From assembly GCA_910578395.1 (NCBI GenBank), contig CAJTPZ010000002.1, positions 242-64,241 of the forward strand: 64,000 nt of DNA, read 5' to 3'. Origin of the DNA: an uncultured Muribaculaceae bacterium (lineage in GTDB: Bacteria > Bacteroidota > Bacteroidia > Bacteroidales > Muribaculaceae). Below, one piece after another: positions 50,897 to 59,760 of this stretch (within the stretch, counting starts at the first letter, position 1; each line of letters opens with the position of its first letter). Under the pieces are notes generated by a model. That model ran no database searches. It was given only the letters and a program-made list of their open reading frames with translations, and had not been told where the DNA came from. The translations under genes and the position numbers were made by a program.

Positions 50897-51584
50897 CGGT
50901 ATTATTGAGTTTATCGAGCAAATGCGGACGCAACAGACGTGTTCGTTCAAGCGCCTGCTCATGACGCCATTCCGCTATTTTCGCTTCATGTCCCGACAAA
51001 AGAATCGACGGCACTTCCCACCCGTTATAGACAGCCGGACGAGAATATACCGGAGCCGAGAGGATATCATCCTGAAACGAATCGGACAAAGCGCTCTGCT
51101 CATCGCCTATCGCACCCGGAATCAGCCGTACAATGGAATCGGCGATCACAAGCGACGGCAACTCGCCTCCGGTGAGCACATAGTCGCCTATAGAGATCTC
51201 ACGGGTGACAAGATGCTCACGTATGCGATGGTCAATGCCCTTGTAATGCCCGCAGAGTATGACTATATTGTCAAGAAGCGACATAGAGTTAGCCATGTGC
51301 TGCGACAGAATTTCTCCGTCGGGCGAAGTATAGATGATTTCATCGTAGTGCCGCTCGGCTTTCAGAGCCGAGAGACAGCGGTCGACCGGCTCAATCTTCA
51401 TGACCATGCCAGCTTCTCCTCCAAAAGGATAGTCATCGACCTTGCGATGCCTGTCGGTTGTGTAATCACGCAAATTATGCACATGAAACTCAACCAGTCC
51501 CTTCTGCGCGGCACGCTTCATGATCGAACACGCGAGTGGCGATTCAAACATTTCAGGTAAAACTGTCAAGAAATCTATGCGCAT
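50889..51584 (-). CDS. trmD: tRNA (guanine37-N1)-methyltransferase
   Basis: This 231-residue SPOUT enzyme makes m1G37 in tRNAs reading CNN codons and prevents frameshifting. Motifs are MRIDFLTVLPEMFESPLACS, DDYPFGGEAGMVMKIEPV, the trefoil-knot LCGHYKGIDHRIREHLV and IGDYVLTGGELPSLVIADS. Length is typical. It is not in the usual rpsP-rimM-trmD-rplS operon; instead it follows serC-serA after a terminator-like hairpin. Confidence 0.97.
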   Translation of the reverse strand: MRIDFLTVLPEMFESPLACSIMKRAAQKGLVEFHVHNLRDYTTDRHRKVDDYPFGGEAGMVMKIEPVDRCLSALKAERHYDEIIYTSPDGEILSQHMANSMSLLDNIVILCGHYKGIDHRIREHLVTREISIGDYVLTGGELPSLVIADSIVRLIPGAIGDEQSALSDSFQDDILSAPVYSRPAVYNGWEVPSILLSGHEAKIAEWRHEQALERTRLLRPHLLDKLNNTDD

Positions 51585-51597
51585 GATGATCGGTTTT

Positions 51598-51634
51598 TAT
51601 AAACAGTGACATGGGCGACAATCAAGTCGCCCAT
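51598..51634 (-). terminator. Terminator-like hairpin after serA
   Basis: ATGGGCGAC (51611-51619) pairs perfectly with GTCGCCCAT (51626-51634). On the minus strand it is followed by GTCACTGTTTTTA, so the T-run is slightly displaced. Some read-through into trmD is possible. Confidence 0.65.
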
Positions 51635-51649
51635 ATCTTGTAAAGTTTC

Positions 51650-52570
51650 TTACTTATTGACCTGGAAGCGGGTGTCGCCGTCGGCAAAAAAGCTGACTAT
51701 CTGACGGGCGGCGGCAATTCCGGCATTTATGTTGGCCTCAGAAGTCTGTGCTCCCATCTTCTTCGGAGTGAAAAACACCCGGCCTTTGAACTCCTCTTCC
51801 ATTGCAGCTGCGGTGTCGGGCCTGACGTCAGCCACATATCTGAGATCGGTGCGTTCGCGCAATGCGCGTGCGAGACCATCCTCGTCAATGACTTCCTTTC
51901 GGGCTGTATTGACAAGTATACCACCCTTAGGCATAAGAGTGACAAGTTCATATCCTACTGATCTCTTAGTATCGGGTGTGGCCGGAATGTGAAGCGACAC
52001 AATCCTGTTGCCGGCATACAACGACTTTATATCGGTCACCGGCCTCACTCCGGCCGCTTCAATGACTTCAGCCGGACAATAAGGATCGAGGGCACTCACT
52101 TCCATGCCAAATCCACGTGCTATGCGGGCCACATTACGGCCAACCTGACCGAAAGCATGTATACCGAGTGTCTTATCTTTAAGTTCAGATCCCGATGTGC
52201 CGTCGTACATGTTACGGGCAGCCATGACAGCCATGCCAAACACAAGCTCGGCTACAGCGTTGGAGTTCTGTCCGGGAGTGTTTTCCACAACCACTCCGCG
52301 CTCTTTGGCGGCAACGAGATCCACATTGTCGTATCCGGCCCCGGCACGAACCACTATTTTCAGTTTTGGAGCAGCAGCAAGCACCTCGGCATCAACTTTG
52401 TCACTGCGCACAATGATAGCGTCGGCAGTAGCCACAGCCTTGAGCAATTCATCTTTAGAAGTATATTTTTCGAGGCGTTTCACTGTGTGACCTGCTTCGG
52501 CAGCCACCTTTTCGATGCCTTCGACAGCTACAGCAGCAAAAGGCTTTTCGGTTGCAACGAGTATTTCCAT
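51650..52570 (-). CDS. serA: D-3-phosphoglycerate dehydrogenase
   Basis: This 306-residue enzyme oxidises 3-phosphoglycerate, the first step of serine synthesis. From ATG 52570 it reads MEILVATEKPFAAVAVEGIE. The dinucleotide site lies in LGIHAFGQVGRNVARIARGF, and catalytic elements include NTARKEVIDEDGLARAL. ENTPGQNSNAVAELVFGMA is characteristic of the family. It lacks the C-terminal ACT domain that gives serine feedback in longer forms. serC lies 20 bases upstream on the same transcript. Confidence 0.92.
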   Translation of the reverse strand: MEILVATEKPFAAVAVEGIEKVAAEAGHTVKRLEKYTSKDELLKAVATADAIIVRSDKVDAEVLAAAPKLKIVVRAGAGYDNVDLVAAKERGVVVENTPGQNSNAVAELVFGMAVMAARNMYDGTSGSELKDKTLGIHAFGQVGRNVARIARGFGMEVSALDPYCPAEVIEAAGVRPVTDIKSLYAGNRIVSLHIPATPDTKRSVGYELVTLMPKGGILVNTARKEVIDEDGLARALRERTDLRYVADVRPDTAAAMEEEFKGRVFFTPKKMGAQTSEANINAGIAAARQIVSFFADGDTRFQVNK

Positions 52571-52590
52571 AACGGGCAGATGTAATAACG

Positions 52591-53661
52591 TCAATGTTTT
52601 GCCTCAAACTCTTTCATGCATTCGATAAGCACATCCACACTCTCCATGGGCATGGCGTTGTAGAGTGACGCACGGAAACCTCCGACATCGCGATGTCCCT
52701 TGATGCCTACAATATCATGAGCGGTGGCGAATGTCACAAAGTCTTTTTCAAGCTCCTTGTACTCAGGCTTCATGACAAAACATACATTCATGATAGAGCG
52801 GTCCTCAGGCGCTGTAACCGTGCCGACAAACATCTTGCTGTCGTCGATGGCATTGTATAGCTTCTCGGCCTTTGCAAGATCTATCTTCTCTATCTCGGCG
52901 ACTCCGCCAAGCTGCTTGTAGTAACGCAATGTCTGCAATGCTGAAAATATCGGAAGCACCGGAGGTGTATTAAACATCGACCCTTTGGCAATGTGCGTGC
53001 GGTAATCAAGCATCGTCGGGATAGCACGGGCGACCTTGCCAAGCGCGCTCTCTTTGACTATAACGATCGTCACTCCGGCCGGAGCGAGATTCTTCTGGGC
53101 ACCGGCATAGATAAGGTCATACTTGCCTACATCGAATGGGCGTGAGAAGATATCGCTTGACATGTCACACACCAAAGGCACAGGACTTTCGGGATCGAAA
53201 CGTGTCTCTGTTCCGTATATGGTATTGTTGGAGGTATAGTGGAAATAGTCGGCATCAGCCGGAATTGTATAATTCTTGGGGATATACGTATAGTTGGCTT
53301 CTTTCGACGAAGCGACGACTTCCACCTCTCCGAAAAGTTTTGCTTCCTTTATCGCCTTGTGGGCCCACACACCGGTATCCATGTATGCAGCCTTAGTGGC
53401 AAGAAGATTCATCGGCACCATTGCAAACTCGAGACTCGCACCTCCGCCGAGAAAGAGGACGTGGTAGCCCTGAGGAATGTCAAGGAGCTCCTTGACAAGA
53501 GCGTCGGCCTCATCAATCACAGCCTGAAATTCCTTACTGCGATGGGACACCTCAAGGATCGAGAGCCCCGTCCCGGCGAAATTACGGATTGCTTCCGCAG
53601 TGTTCTCGATCGTGTACTGGCTCAGGATCGAGGGGCCGGCATAGAAATTGTGCTTTTTCAT
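52591..53661 (-). CDS. serC: Phosphoserine aminotransferase
   Basis: This PLP enzyme of about 356 residues converts 3-phosphohydroxypyruvate and glutamate to phosphoserine. It starts MKKHNFYAGPSILSQYTIEN. The PLP lysine is in LIYAGAQKNLAPAGVTIVIV. VLFLGGGASLEFAMVPMNLL and GIKGHRDVGGFRASLYNAMP complete the family pattern. It is the first gene of serC-serA, with a -7 box at 53743-53750. Confidence 0.97.
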   Translation of the reverse strand: MKKHNFYAGPSILSQYTIENTAEAIRNFAGTGLSILEVSHRSKEFQAVIDEADALVKELLDIPQGYHVLFLGGGASLEFAMVPMNLLATKAAYMDTGVWAHKAIKEAKLFGEVEVVASSKEANYTYIPKNYTIPADADYFHYTSNNTIYGTETRFDPESPVPLVCDMSSDIFSRPFDVGKYDLIYAGAQKNLAPAGVTIVIVKESALGKVARAIPTMLDYRTHIAKGSMFNTPPVLPIFSALQTLRYYKQLGGVAEIEKIDLAKAEKLYNAIDDSKMFVGTVTAPEDRSIMNVCFVMKPEYKELEKDFVTFATAHDIVGIKGHRDVGGFRASLYNAMPMESVDVLIECMKEFEAKH

Positions 53662-53742
53662 ATTCAAATTTTAAAGTTGGTAATTGTGTTGATTAGAGAC
53701 CCGATGCATCCTGTCCAAGCAGACCGGAGACAGAGCCATTCG

Positions 53743-53750
53743 CAAATATA
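53743..53750 (-). promoter_or_regulatory. -7 element of serC-serA
   Basis: The minus strand reads TATATTTG, 82 bases before the serC ATG. A CTTTAG near 53771-53776 is in the -33 position. Confidence 0.55.
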
Positions 53751-53770
53751 TAAATTTTTCTATTCAATCA

Positions 53771-54505
53771 CTAAAGTTGTTCGGGATACTTGCGGTAGTA
53801 TTCTTCAAGCAGCGGACGTATGTTGAAATAATATCCGTCGGCTCCCGAACGCCCCTGCTGATCGGAGAGAGGCACAAGTTTTATATACTCGTAGCATGGT
53901 TCCTGAAACTGCTGCGACTCCACCACCCGGTTCTGGAAGTTGACGATATTGTACTCGTGCCTCGGATTTATCACATACCAGGCATTTTCAGGATCCAGTC
54001 CGGTTCCGGTAGACACTATCGCCTGCAACAGATGGTTGAGGCGATACTGCCATATGGCAGCCTTGTTGGTTTTGCCACGTCCTTTAAGCGCATAGATCAG
54101 ATAGTTCATCTGTTCAAGATCAAATGGATCATCAGCCAGAGAAAGTTCAGCATAGGCAATGATGGAGTCGAGTTCGGGGCGTGAATGATCGGGACGGTAG
54201 TAAAGTTCCTGTATCCGGTCGCGATACTCCGACTTGCGATAGGGATTGTAATCCTCCTGGTACATAGCTCCGAGATAAAGATGGCGGTAATCATCGATGG
54301 TGAGACGCGTGGTATCATACACCTCGTAGCGCTTCATAAGCTCAGGATAGTAATAGCGTGATCGAGGATTATTGACTTCCTCCTTTATTTTCTGAAGATC
54401 GGGAACTTCAGGTGCATTTTTTTTACTGTCAGTCTCGGGAGGGAGCGCCGAAACCGAAAATACCATGACAAGTAGTCCGATTGATGCCTGTATGATCTTA
54501 CGCAT
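53771..54505 (-). CDS. DUF4919 exported protein
   Basis: This 244-residue protein has a signal peptide (IIQASIGLLVMVFSVSA) and matches the DUF4919 family of Bacteroidota. Visible segments are NNPRSRYYYPELMKRYEVYD, YRHLYLGAMYQEDYNPY and PFDLEQMNYLIYALKGRG, the last TPR-like. NPRHEYNIVNFQNRVV lies near the end. Function is unknown. It is the last gene of a four-gene unit with an ABC ATPase and permease, starting 18 bases after the permease. Confidence 0.85.
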   Translation of the reverse strand: MRKIIQASIGLLVMVFSVSALPPETDSKKNAPEVPDLQKIKEEVNNPRSRYYYPELMKRYEVYDTTRLTIDDYRHLYLGAMYQEDYNPYRKSEYRDRIQELYYRPDHSRPELDSIIAYAELSLADDPFDLEQMNYLIYALKGRGKTNKAAIWQYRLNHLLQAIVSTGTGLDPENAWYVINPRHEYNIVNFQNRVVESQQFQEPCYEYIKLVPLSDQQGRSGADGYYFNIRPLLEEYYRKYPEQL

Positions 54506-54522
54506 TGGGAGCGGTATTTATT

Positions 54523-55719
54523 TTAGATTCTTGTTTTAATTCTGATTGTCACAATCCCTACTGCATGAATAAACGCCATGAGCAGGAACGATATCACAAC
54601 TGTTACCAAAAGAGAGGCTCCTCCGACTGCAGCATCGGCAAGAAGAGGAGAAATCAAATTGTGTCCGACTGCAAGAGTGGCGACACATGCAAGCCACACG
54701 GCTACATTGACAAATGCAAGCATCAGACCGTAAACGGCGCGAATCGACCGGATGGAGAATCCGAGTGATACAAGTCTGACGATGACCGGACGGCTCTTGT
54801 ATAGCAACAGAAACAGGCTTACCGTGAGAATGACGACCGAGAGTGTGCAAAGAATGGCGCCCACCCCCATTACAATAGCCAGAATCACCGAAAGTATGCG
54901 CGACAGCGAAGCATTCCCGTCGTCTCCGGCTATATCAAGGTCGTGGGATTCGGCAAAATCACGCACTAAAGGATCGGATGCCTCTACGGATATATGAGCG
55001 ATTATACGGGAGGATGATCCATCCGACTTCCCTACGTCGCCAAAGTTTTTATTGGCCCATTGCAGAAATGCCTCAGGCACGGATATTGTGTTTATACGAT
55101 TGGAAAAACCGACAATACGCGCAGGCAACACCTGCTGCCGTCCACGGCCGGCCAGTGAAACCGACAATGGAATATGCATGATCACCTCCTCGCCAAGCGA
55201 TGGAAAGCCACGGGAAGGTGCGAAACCGAAATTGTAAAGTGCCAGATAGTCCCGCGGCAGTATAATCGGGATCACAGAATCAGGACCATACGGATCAAAG
55301 GCCCAACTGTCGGGGAGTGGCTGAAGATAACCGTCGGGGACCGACTCAAAAAACAAAGCCGAAGCCAACCGGTCACCACCGAAGTCAGCCGACACTGTAA
55401 CAGAAAAGTCGGCTGCTGAAAACCTGTCGGCCGATACAACCCAAGGCTGGCTGTTCAATGTCGTGAGCAACGTATCTGGCAGACCTTGTGCCGCACTGAA
55501 CCCAAGCCCCTTGACTTTAGGAGAAAAAATAACATAATCTTCCGACGCAAACGGATCGTCGGAAGATCCGTCGGGCGAAGTCGAGAAATCGCGCCACAGT
55601 TGCAAAGCGCCTGTAAGGATAAGCAGTCCGAGATAAGATCCGATCGCATAAACCACAAGCTGTGCGGCACTAATGTCGCGCAACAACAGATCCCGCAGAA
55701 TATTTCTATCTCTTGTCAT
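54523..55719 (-). CDS. FtsX/MacB-like ABC permease
   Basis: This membrane protein of about 398 residues has one N-terminal helix (AQLVVYAIGSYLGLLILTGA), a large extracytoplasmic domain (about 50-270) and three C-terminal helices. The helices include SLSRILSVILAIVMGVGAIL and MLAFVNVAVWLACVATLAVG. This is the topology of FtsX/MacB/LolC-type mechanotransmission permeases. The start ATG at 55719 overlaps the ATPase stop by 4 bases, so the two form one transporter. A longer frame begins at 55731. Confidence 0.82.
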   Translation of the reverse strand: MTRDRNILRDLLLRDISAAQLVVYAIGSYLGLLILTGALQLWRDFSTSPDGSSDDPFASEDYVIFSPKVKGLGFSAAQGLPDTLLTTLNSQPWVVSADRFSAADFSVTVSADFGGDRLASALFFESVPDGYLQPLPDSWAFDPYGPDSVIPIILPRDYLALYNFGFAPSRGFPSLGEEVIMHIPLSVSLAGRGRQQVLPARIVGFSNRINTISVPEAFLQWANKNFGDVGKSDGSSSRIIAHISVEASDPLVRDFAESHDLDIAGDDGNASLSRILSVILAIVMGVGAILCTLSVVILTVSLFLLLYKSRPVIVRLVSLGFSIRSIRAVYGLMLAFVNVAVWLACVATLAVGHNLISPLLADAAVGGASLLVTVVISFLLMAFIHAVGIVTIRIKTRI

Positions 55720-56354
55720 AGCGAGATGCATGTATCTATTCTGATATCAAGATGGTGCCCGACCGAGGTAATAACAAGCCCCGCTCCAGATTCCGACAGC
55801 TCCCTGTCGACAAGCTCTGCTACGGCTGCGTTCCAATGTGCGTCAAGATGGCTCACCGGCTCGTCGAGAAAAATGAAATCAGCTGGCTGGCACAAAGCTC
55901 TGACAAGCCCTCCTCGTTGCTGCTGACCTATGGACATACGCGAGACATGGCGGTCGAGACACTCACCTATTCCAAGACTGAAACATGTTTCTTCGATCCA
56001 TGCCTCCGTACGGAAATTTGTCAGAGAATTTTTAAGCAGGATATTATCACGCAATGTCAGCTGCGGAAACAACCCTATTTCCTGCGGAAGCCATGCCAGA
56101 TGCTCTCGTCTAATGGCACTCCAGCGCTCCGGTGAAAACGAACCGGCAATAGAATCGTCGAAAAGAATATTGCCGGAATAATCACCACGCATACCCATGA
56201 CAAACGCACAAAGTGTTGTTTTTCCGGATCCCGACGAGGCTTCCACCCTCACTCTCTCGCCACGACGAAAAGATATCCGCCGCCCCCACACCGAGGAGCC
56301 GTCAGTCACGGCAAACGCACGTGGCAAAACATGGTCGAGAGTTATACAGTTCAT
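55716..56354 (-). CDS. ABC ATPase with divergent motifs, partner of the FtsX-like permease
   Basis: This 212-residue ATPase has Walker A EASSGSGKTTL (first Gly replaced by Ala), Q-loop LAWLPQEIGLFPQLT, signature RMSIGQQQRGG (canonical LSGGQ altered) and Walker B FIFLDEPVSHLD with intact Glu. The H-loop region is SVGHHLD. These departures set it apart from the LolD-like protein at 10842 but leave catalysis plausible. It has 4-base overlaps with the lipoprotein gene upstream and the permease downstream, so the unit is tightly coupled. Confidence 0.86.
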   Translation of the reverse strand: MNCITLDHVLPRAFAVTDGSSVWGRRISFRRGERVRVEASSGSGKTTLCAFVMGMRGDYSGNILFDDSIAGSFSPERWSAIRREHLAWLPQEIGLFPQLTLRDNILLKNSLTNFRTEAWIEETCFSLGIGECLDRHVSRMSIGQQQRGGLVRALCQPADFIFLDEPVSHLDAHWNAAVAELVDRELSESGAGLVITSVGHHLDIRIDTCISL

Positions 56355-57754
56355 TTTGCGAGAGTCTCTACAAGAGCTTTAAGAGGAGTTGTATTTATGC
56401 CATTTAACTTAACCGTGGCATCAGCCTCTCCACCACCTACGCCGGCATCGACAGAAAGCCCCCATGGCAGTCCGATAATGCGGGAAAGATCACCTCCGTA
56501 AGGAATGTTGGCTTCAATCGCCAGCACTTTACTATCGAATACAGGCGCAAATACAGGCGCTCCGGCAATGGCAACATCATAGTTGGCTATTACGAAATTA
56601 CCTTTTACGCTTCCGACTGTAAGCGCCTTGTCATCGCCAAGAGCAAGAGTATAGGTGCCGTCGCGGTTGGACTTACATGGAAAATCGCTCATTGAAGCGA
56701 GGGTAGAGACGAGCGTGGTAAGCTGGTCAAGTTTTTCCTGAGGCATAGAAGCCGTCAGGCAAACCTCCCACGATGAAAGATCGAAGTCGCCGAGTGACTG
56801 CGCTCCGGCTGCCGGAGCCACAGCTATCGCCACCGTGCCGTCGATCGACTCTATATACGGACGAAGCATCGACAGAATCATGCGCCAGTTGTCACCACAG
56901 ATTCCTCCCAGAGCATCAACTACCGACGGATACATCTCTTGCCAGTCAAGCGCACCCAAAGCTATGCATACAGCTGTCTGCCGTGGGATAAGACTCACAA
57001 ACGAGGGATTTATCACTCCTATATCCGATCCTATATAGACAGGCGTACCATCAGGGGCCTTCAATCCTGCATGAAGATGAAACCCGCTTCTCAGACACCG
57101 CATCGAAGCGGTTATAAACGACGACACCGGCACATCAATTCCCGGAACAGAAGCCGGAACCCATGAAACCACTGCCACGATATCGCCCTCAGCATCAAGA
57201 GCTCCCTTTTTCACTGAATCGGATGAAAATGATTTTCTGGCAGCAGTATCATTTGTATCGATTATCAGATCGGCCGAACGGGCGATCCAGATCTGACCGT
57301 CGCGCACCACGGCACATGCACCCGGATATGTGTATATGCTGTAATCTGATATTTTCACCGAAGCAGTCGATGTCTGATCGAGACGGTCAAGAAGAGCTGT
57401 ACCGTCGGTAGCAAGAGTTGTTACGATCGGCTGAGACTTTGCAGAAGGCATATACCAGTAAACCGATTCCAGATCAATCTCAGGTGCCAGGTCTGCAAGA
57501 AGTGATACAAGTGTAAGTGTCGACGTGTCGGAAGCCCCAAGCAACGATTGTAAAGCCGGAGTAAGAGAATATCGGCCGGCTTCGGCCTGACAACCGGCTT
57601 CGGAAAGAAGATTTAGAACATCGGCCTTGGCTACCGCAACGGCATCGGACGGCACGGAGTCCAAGGGATCTATTGCCGTTTCGCTTTTGTCGCAGCTCCA
57701 TAGCATTAAAATCGCCATGGCTGCTGTCAGACATATTTTAAACTGTTTCTTCAT
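56351..57754 (-). CDS. DUF4836-like lipoprotein
   Basis: From ATG 57754 the product is about 467 residues with a lipoprotein signal (AAMAILMLWSC). The front reads DPLDSVPSDAVAVAKADVLN, and the body has beta-alpha repeats, for example AVCIALGALDWQEMYPSVVD, as in the DUF4836 family. The assignment rests on pattern only. A longer frame to 57838 would add a non-signal extension. It heads the unit with the ABC ATPase, permease and DUF4919 protein. A -7 box lies 20 bases upstream. Confidence 0.7.
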   Translation of the reverse strand: MKKQFKICLTAAMAILMLWSCDKSETAIDPLDSVPSDAVAVAKADVLNLLSEAGCQAEAGRYSLTPALQSLLGASDTSTLTLVSLLADLAPEIDLESVYWYMPSAKSQPIVTTLATDGTALLDRLDQTSTASVKISDYSIYTYPGACAVVRDGQIWIARSADLIIDTNDTAARKSFSSDSVKKGALDAEGDIVAVVSWVPASVPGIDVPVSSFITASMRCLRSGFHLHAGLKAPDGTPVYIGSDIGVINPSFVSLIPRQTAVCIALGALDWQEMYPSVVDALGGICGDNWRMILSMLRPYIESIDGTVAIAVAPAAGAQSLGDFDLSSWEVCLTASMPQEKLDQLTTLVSTLASMSDFPCKSNRDGTYTLALGDDKALTVGSVKGNFVIANYDVAIAGAPVFAPVFDSKVLAIEANIPYGGDLSRIIGLPWGLSVDAGVGGGEADATVKLNGINTTPLKALVETLAK

Positions 57755-57774
57755 TATGTTTCGCGATATTATTG

Positions 57775-57782
57775 CAAACTTA
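57775..57782 (-). promoter_or_regulatory. -7 element of the DUF4836/ABC operon
   Basis: The minus strand reads TAAGTTTG, fitting TAnnTTTG, 20 bases before the ATG. TTTG occurs upstream but only 14 bases away, shorter than usual. Confidence 0.5.
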
Positions 57783-57827
57783 CGAAAAACGGATGACAAA
57801 CGAAAGTCTACCCACTCCACTGCCGCC

Positions 57828-57873
57828 TGTAGATTCAAGATCGAAGTTTTTACATTTCGGTCTTGAATCTACA
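57828..57873. repeat. 18-bp inverted repeat of unknown role
   Basis: Arms 57828-57845 and 57856-57873 pair over 18 positions with one G-T mismatch, around a 10-base loop. Neither side has a T-run, and the SusD operon has a separate terminator at 57912-57943. It lies about 50 bases upstream of the DUF4836 -7 box. Confidence 0.7.
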
Positions 57874-57911
57874 CATGCAACAGCGTGATTGTATGCACAA
57901 TGCGGGTTACG

Positions 57912-57943
57912 ATAAAAAAGCGCGATCATATCGACCGCGCTTT
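57912..57943 (-). terminator. Intrinsic terminator of the SusC/SusD operon
   Basis: AAAGCGCG (57917-57924) pairs with CGCGCTTT (57936-57943). On the minus strand it is followed by TTTATCG, giving a run of six T. It begins 26 bases after the SusD stop. Confidence 0.88.
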
Positions 57944-57968
57944 CAGGATTTAATACATATTTAACCAA

Positions 57969-59732
57969 TCAGATCTCGTCGGGAGCAAGTTCTTCACCGC
58001 CGTACCCTGGATTCTGCTTGATGAGTGTGTTGGTCGCGAGGCTCGAGTTTGCGATCGGAAATCGGCACTCGTGCTTGTTGCCGGTCGGCTCGTGATCCCA
58101 CCAGCGCTCGGTGTGGTAAACATCCCAGCGAATGAGGTCGACGCGGCGACGGCCCTCACCGAGGAATTCGATCAGCCACTCGTCAAGTATACGCCACTGG
58201 TCTATATTTCCCTCGGTAGCAGGATTGGGATCGGCCCCACCTTCGAAGTAACGCCTGCGCACAGTGTTGATGAGCTCGGCCGCAGTCTTCTTGTCGCCCA
58301 GACGGAACTTGCACTCGGCAAGGGTAAGATAAGTCTCTGTGAGGCGCATATAGGCGATAGCATTGGAACCGTACATCTTGTAATGCTCTTCGTCGGGAAG
58401 AGGGAATTTCACCAGACGCACACCGTCATTCTCGTCGGCGACACGGCTGTCGTTGTCGGAAGGCAGTTCGGCCTTTGTAGCATACGTGCCTCCGTTCTCT
58501 ACGAGCTGCGACCAGGGGGCGATCTTATCATAGATCACCGTCGTGTCACCTCTCTGGAATGAACGGTAGTTGCGGCACACGCGCCCCTCGTAGCGGTCAT
58601 CGCTCAGTTTGCCGACAAAGAACATGCCCTCATAGTCGTTGCTGTCGTAATCGAACACACGGAAACACCTCTTGCGTGTATCACCGTCGTCAAACTTCTC
58701 GTATGGAGAGCCGAGGCGGATATCGGGGCGTGTCTCCTTGTAGAGATTGTACTCAGGGTCACGCGATGGAGCGAGACAATAAGTGTTGCCTCCCGAACGG
58801 AGATTGGTGGCAAGTCCCAGATAATCCTGAATGTAACGGGGATACCATGACGACATGCTCCAGTAGTTGGTAGAACGCTTCTGCTCATAGGAGCAAGGAA
58901 CACCCCACAAGATCTCACTGGAGGTATGGTTGGTCCAGCCGAAAGTATCCTGCCAGCGTGGCTCTATCTCATACGGTCCATACCTGCCGTCAATGATGTC
59001 CTGACAGATCTGTGCGGCTTTGTCGTACATCGGGACGCCAATGTAGACCTCGGCGTTGAAGTAGAGTTCGGCGAGAATCATTGCCGCAGCGGCTTTTTTG
59101 AGATTCCCGGCTACTCTCTGGTGAAGATCGACACGTGCAGGAAGTTCCTCAACACCTTGTGTCAGGGGATTTTCCGCCATTTCAAATGTCTCTTTGGCAG
59201 TAGAACGCGGCAACAAAGGAGAGTCATTGGAGGTGTAGAGAGGCAATCCGCCTACCCAGTCCAGACCGAGCATGTAGAAGTAGCCCATCAGTGCTTTCAT
59301 CTGCCCGCGGTCAGCCTTTTTGTCATCTTCCGTCAGGCCTATAGCCTCGTAATTGATAGTCTCGAGGTTGGCAAGTACGTCGAGGCATCGGGCCACACCT
59401 TGCAGCGGCTCTTTCCATGCGGTGGACGCAATGCCGTCGTCGGCGATTATCGTGTGATTGCGCTTGCGCTGGTATGAGGCGCTGAAGCTCGTTGAACTGC
59501 CGTCGCAACGCAGGGGGCGTATCACGCAGTCGGCTCCATGCTCGTTGATTTCAAACATATAGTCGACCAGAGCGCTCCAGTGCGCGAACGGACGCGCAAC
59601 CATCTGATCGATATTCTCACGGCTTGTCAGGAATGTTTCGGCCGTAGTCTCCGAATAGTAGACCTCGTCGATGTTACATGAGGCAAGCATTCCCGCCATC
59701 AGGGAGGGTATAAGTATATTCTTGAATTTCAT
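57969..59732 (-). CDS. SusD/RagB family nutrient-binding lipoprotein
   Basis: This 587-residue surface lipoprotein has a signal ending GMLASC (Cys19) and binds a glycan or peptide for transfer to its SusC partner. The N-terminal SusD helices include KADRGQMKALMGYFYMLGLD, with NLKKAAAAMILAELYFNAEV later. The C-terminal RagB/SusD domain shows YMRLTETYLTLAECKFRLGD and DEWLIEFLGEGRRRVDLIRW. It follows the SusC gene by 28 bases. No degradative enzyme lies between it and the window centre, so the substrate class cannot be read from neighbours. Confidence 0.95.
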   Translation of the reverse strand: MKFKNILIPSLMAGMLASCNIDEVYYSETTAETFLTSRENIDQMVARPFAHWSALVDYMFEINEHGADCVIRPLRCDGSSTSFSASYQRKRNHTIIADDGIASTAWKEPLQGVARCLDVLANLETINYEAIGLTEDDKKADRGQMKALMGYFYMLGLDWVGGLPLYTSNDSPLLPRSTAKETFEMAENPLTQGVEELPARVDLHQRVAGNLKKAAAAMILAELYFNAEVYIGVPMYDKAAQICQDIIDGRYGPYEIEPRWQDTFGWTNHTSSEILWGVPCSYEQKRSTNYWSMSSWYPRYIQDYLGLATNLRSGGNTYCLAPSRDPEYNLYKETRPDIRLGSPYEKFDDGDTRKRCFRVFDYDSNDYEGMFFVGKLSDDRYEGRVCRNYRSFQRGDTTVIYDKIAPWSQLVENGGTYATKAELPSDNDSRVADENDGVRLVKFPLPDEEHYKMYGSNAIAYMRLTETYLTLAECKFRLGDKKTAAELINTVRRRYFEGGADPNPATEGNIDQWRILDEWLIEFLGEGRRRVDLIRWDVYHTERWWDHEPTGNKHECRFPIANSSLATNTLIKQNPGYGGEELAPDEI

Positions 59733-59760
59733 TTTTGATTCCCGTGTTGAGAGTGAATGG

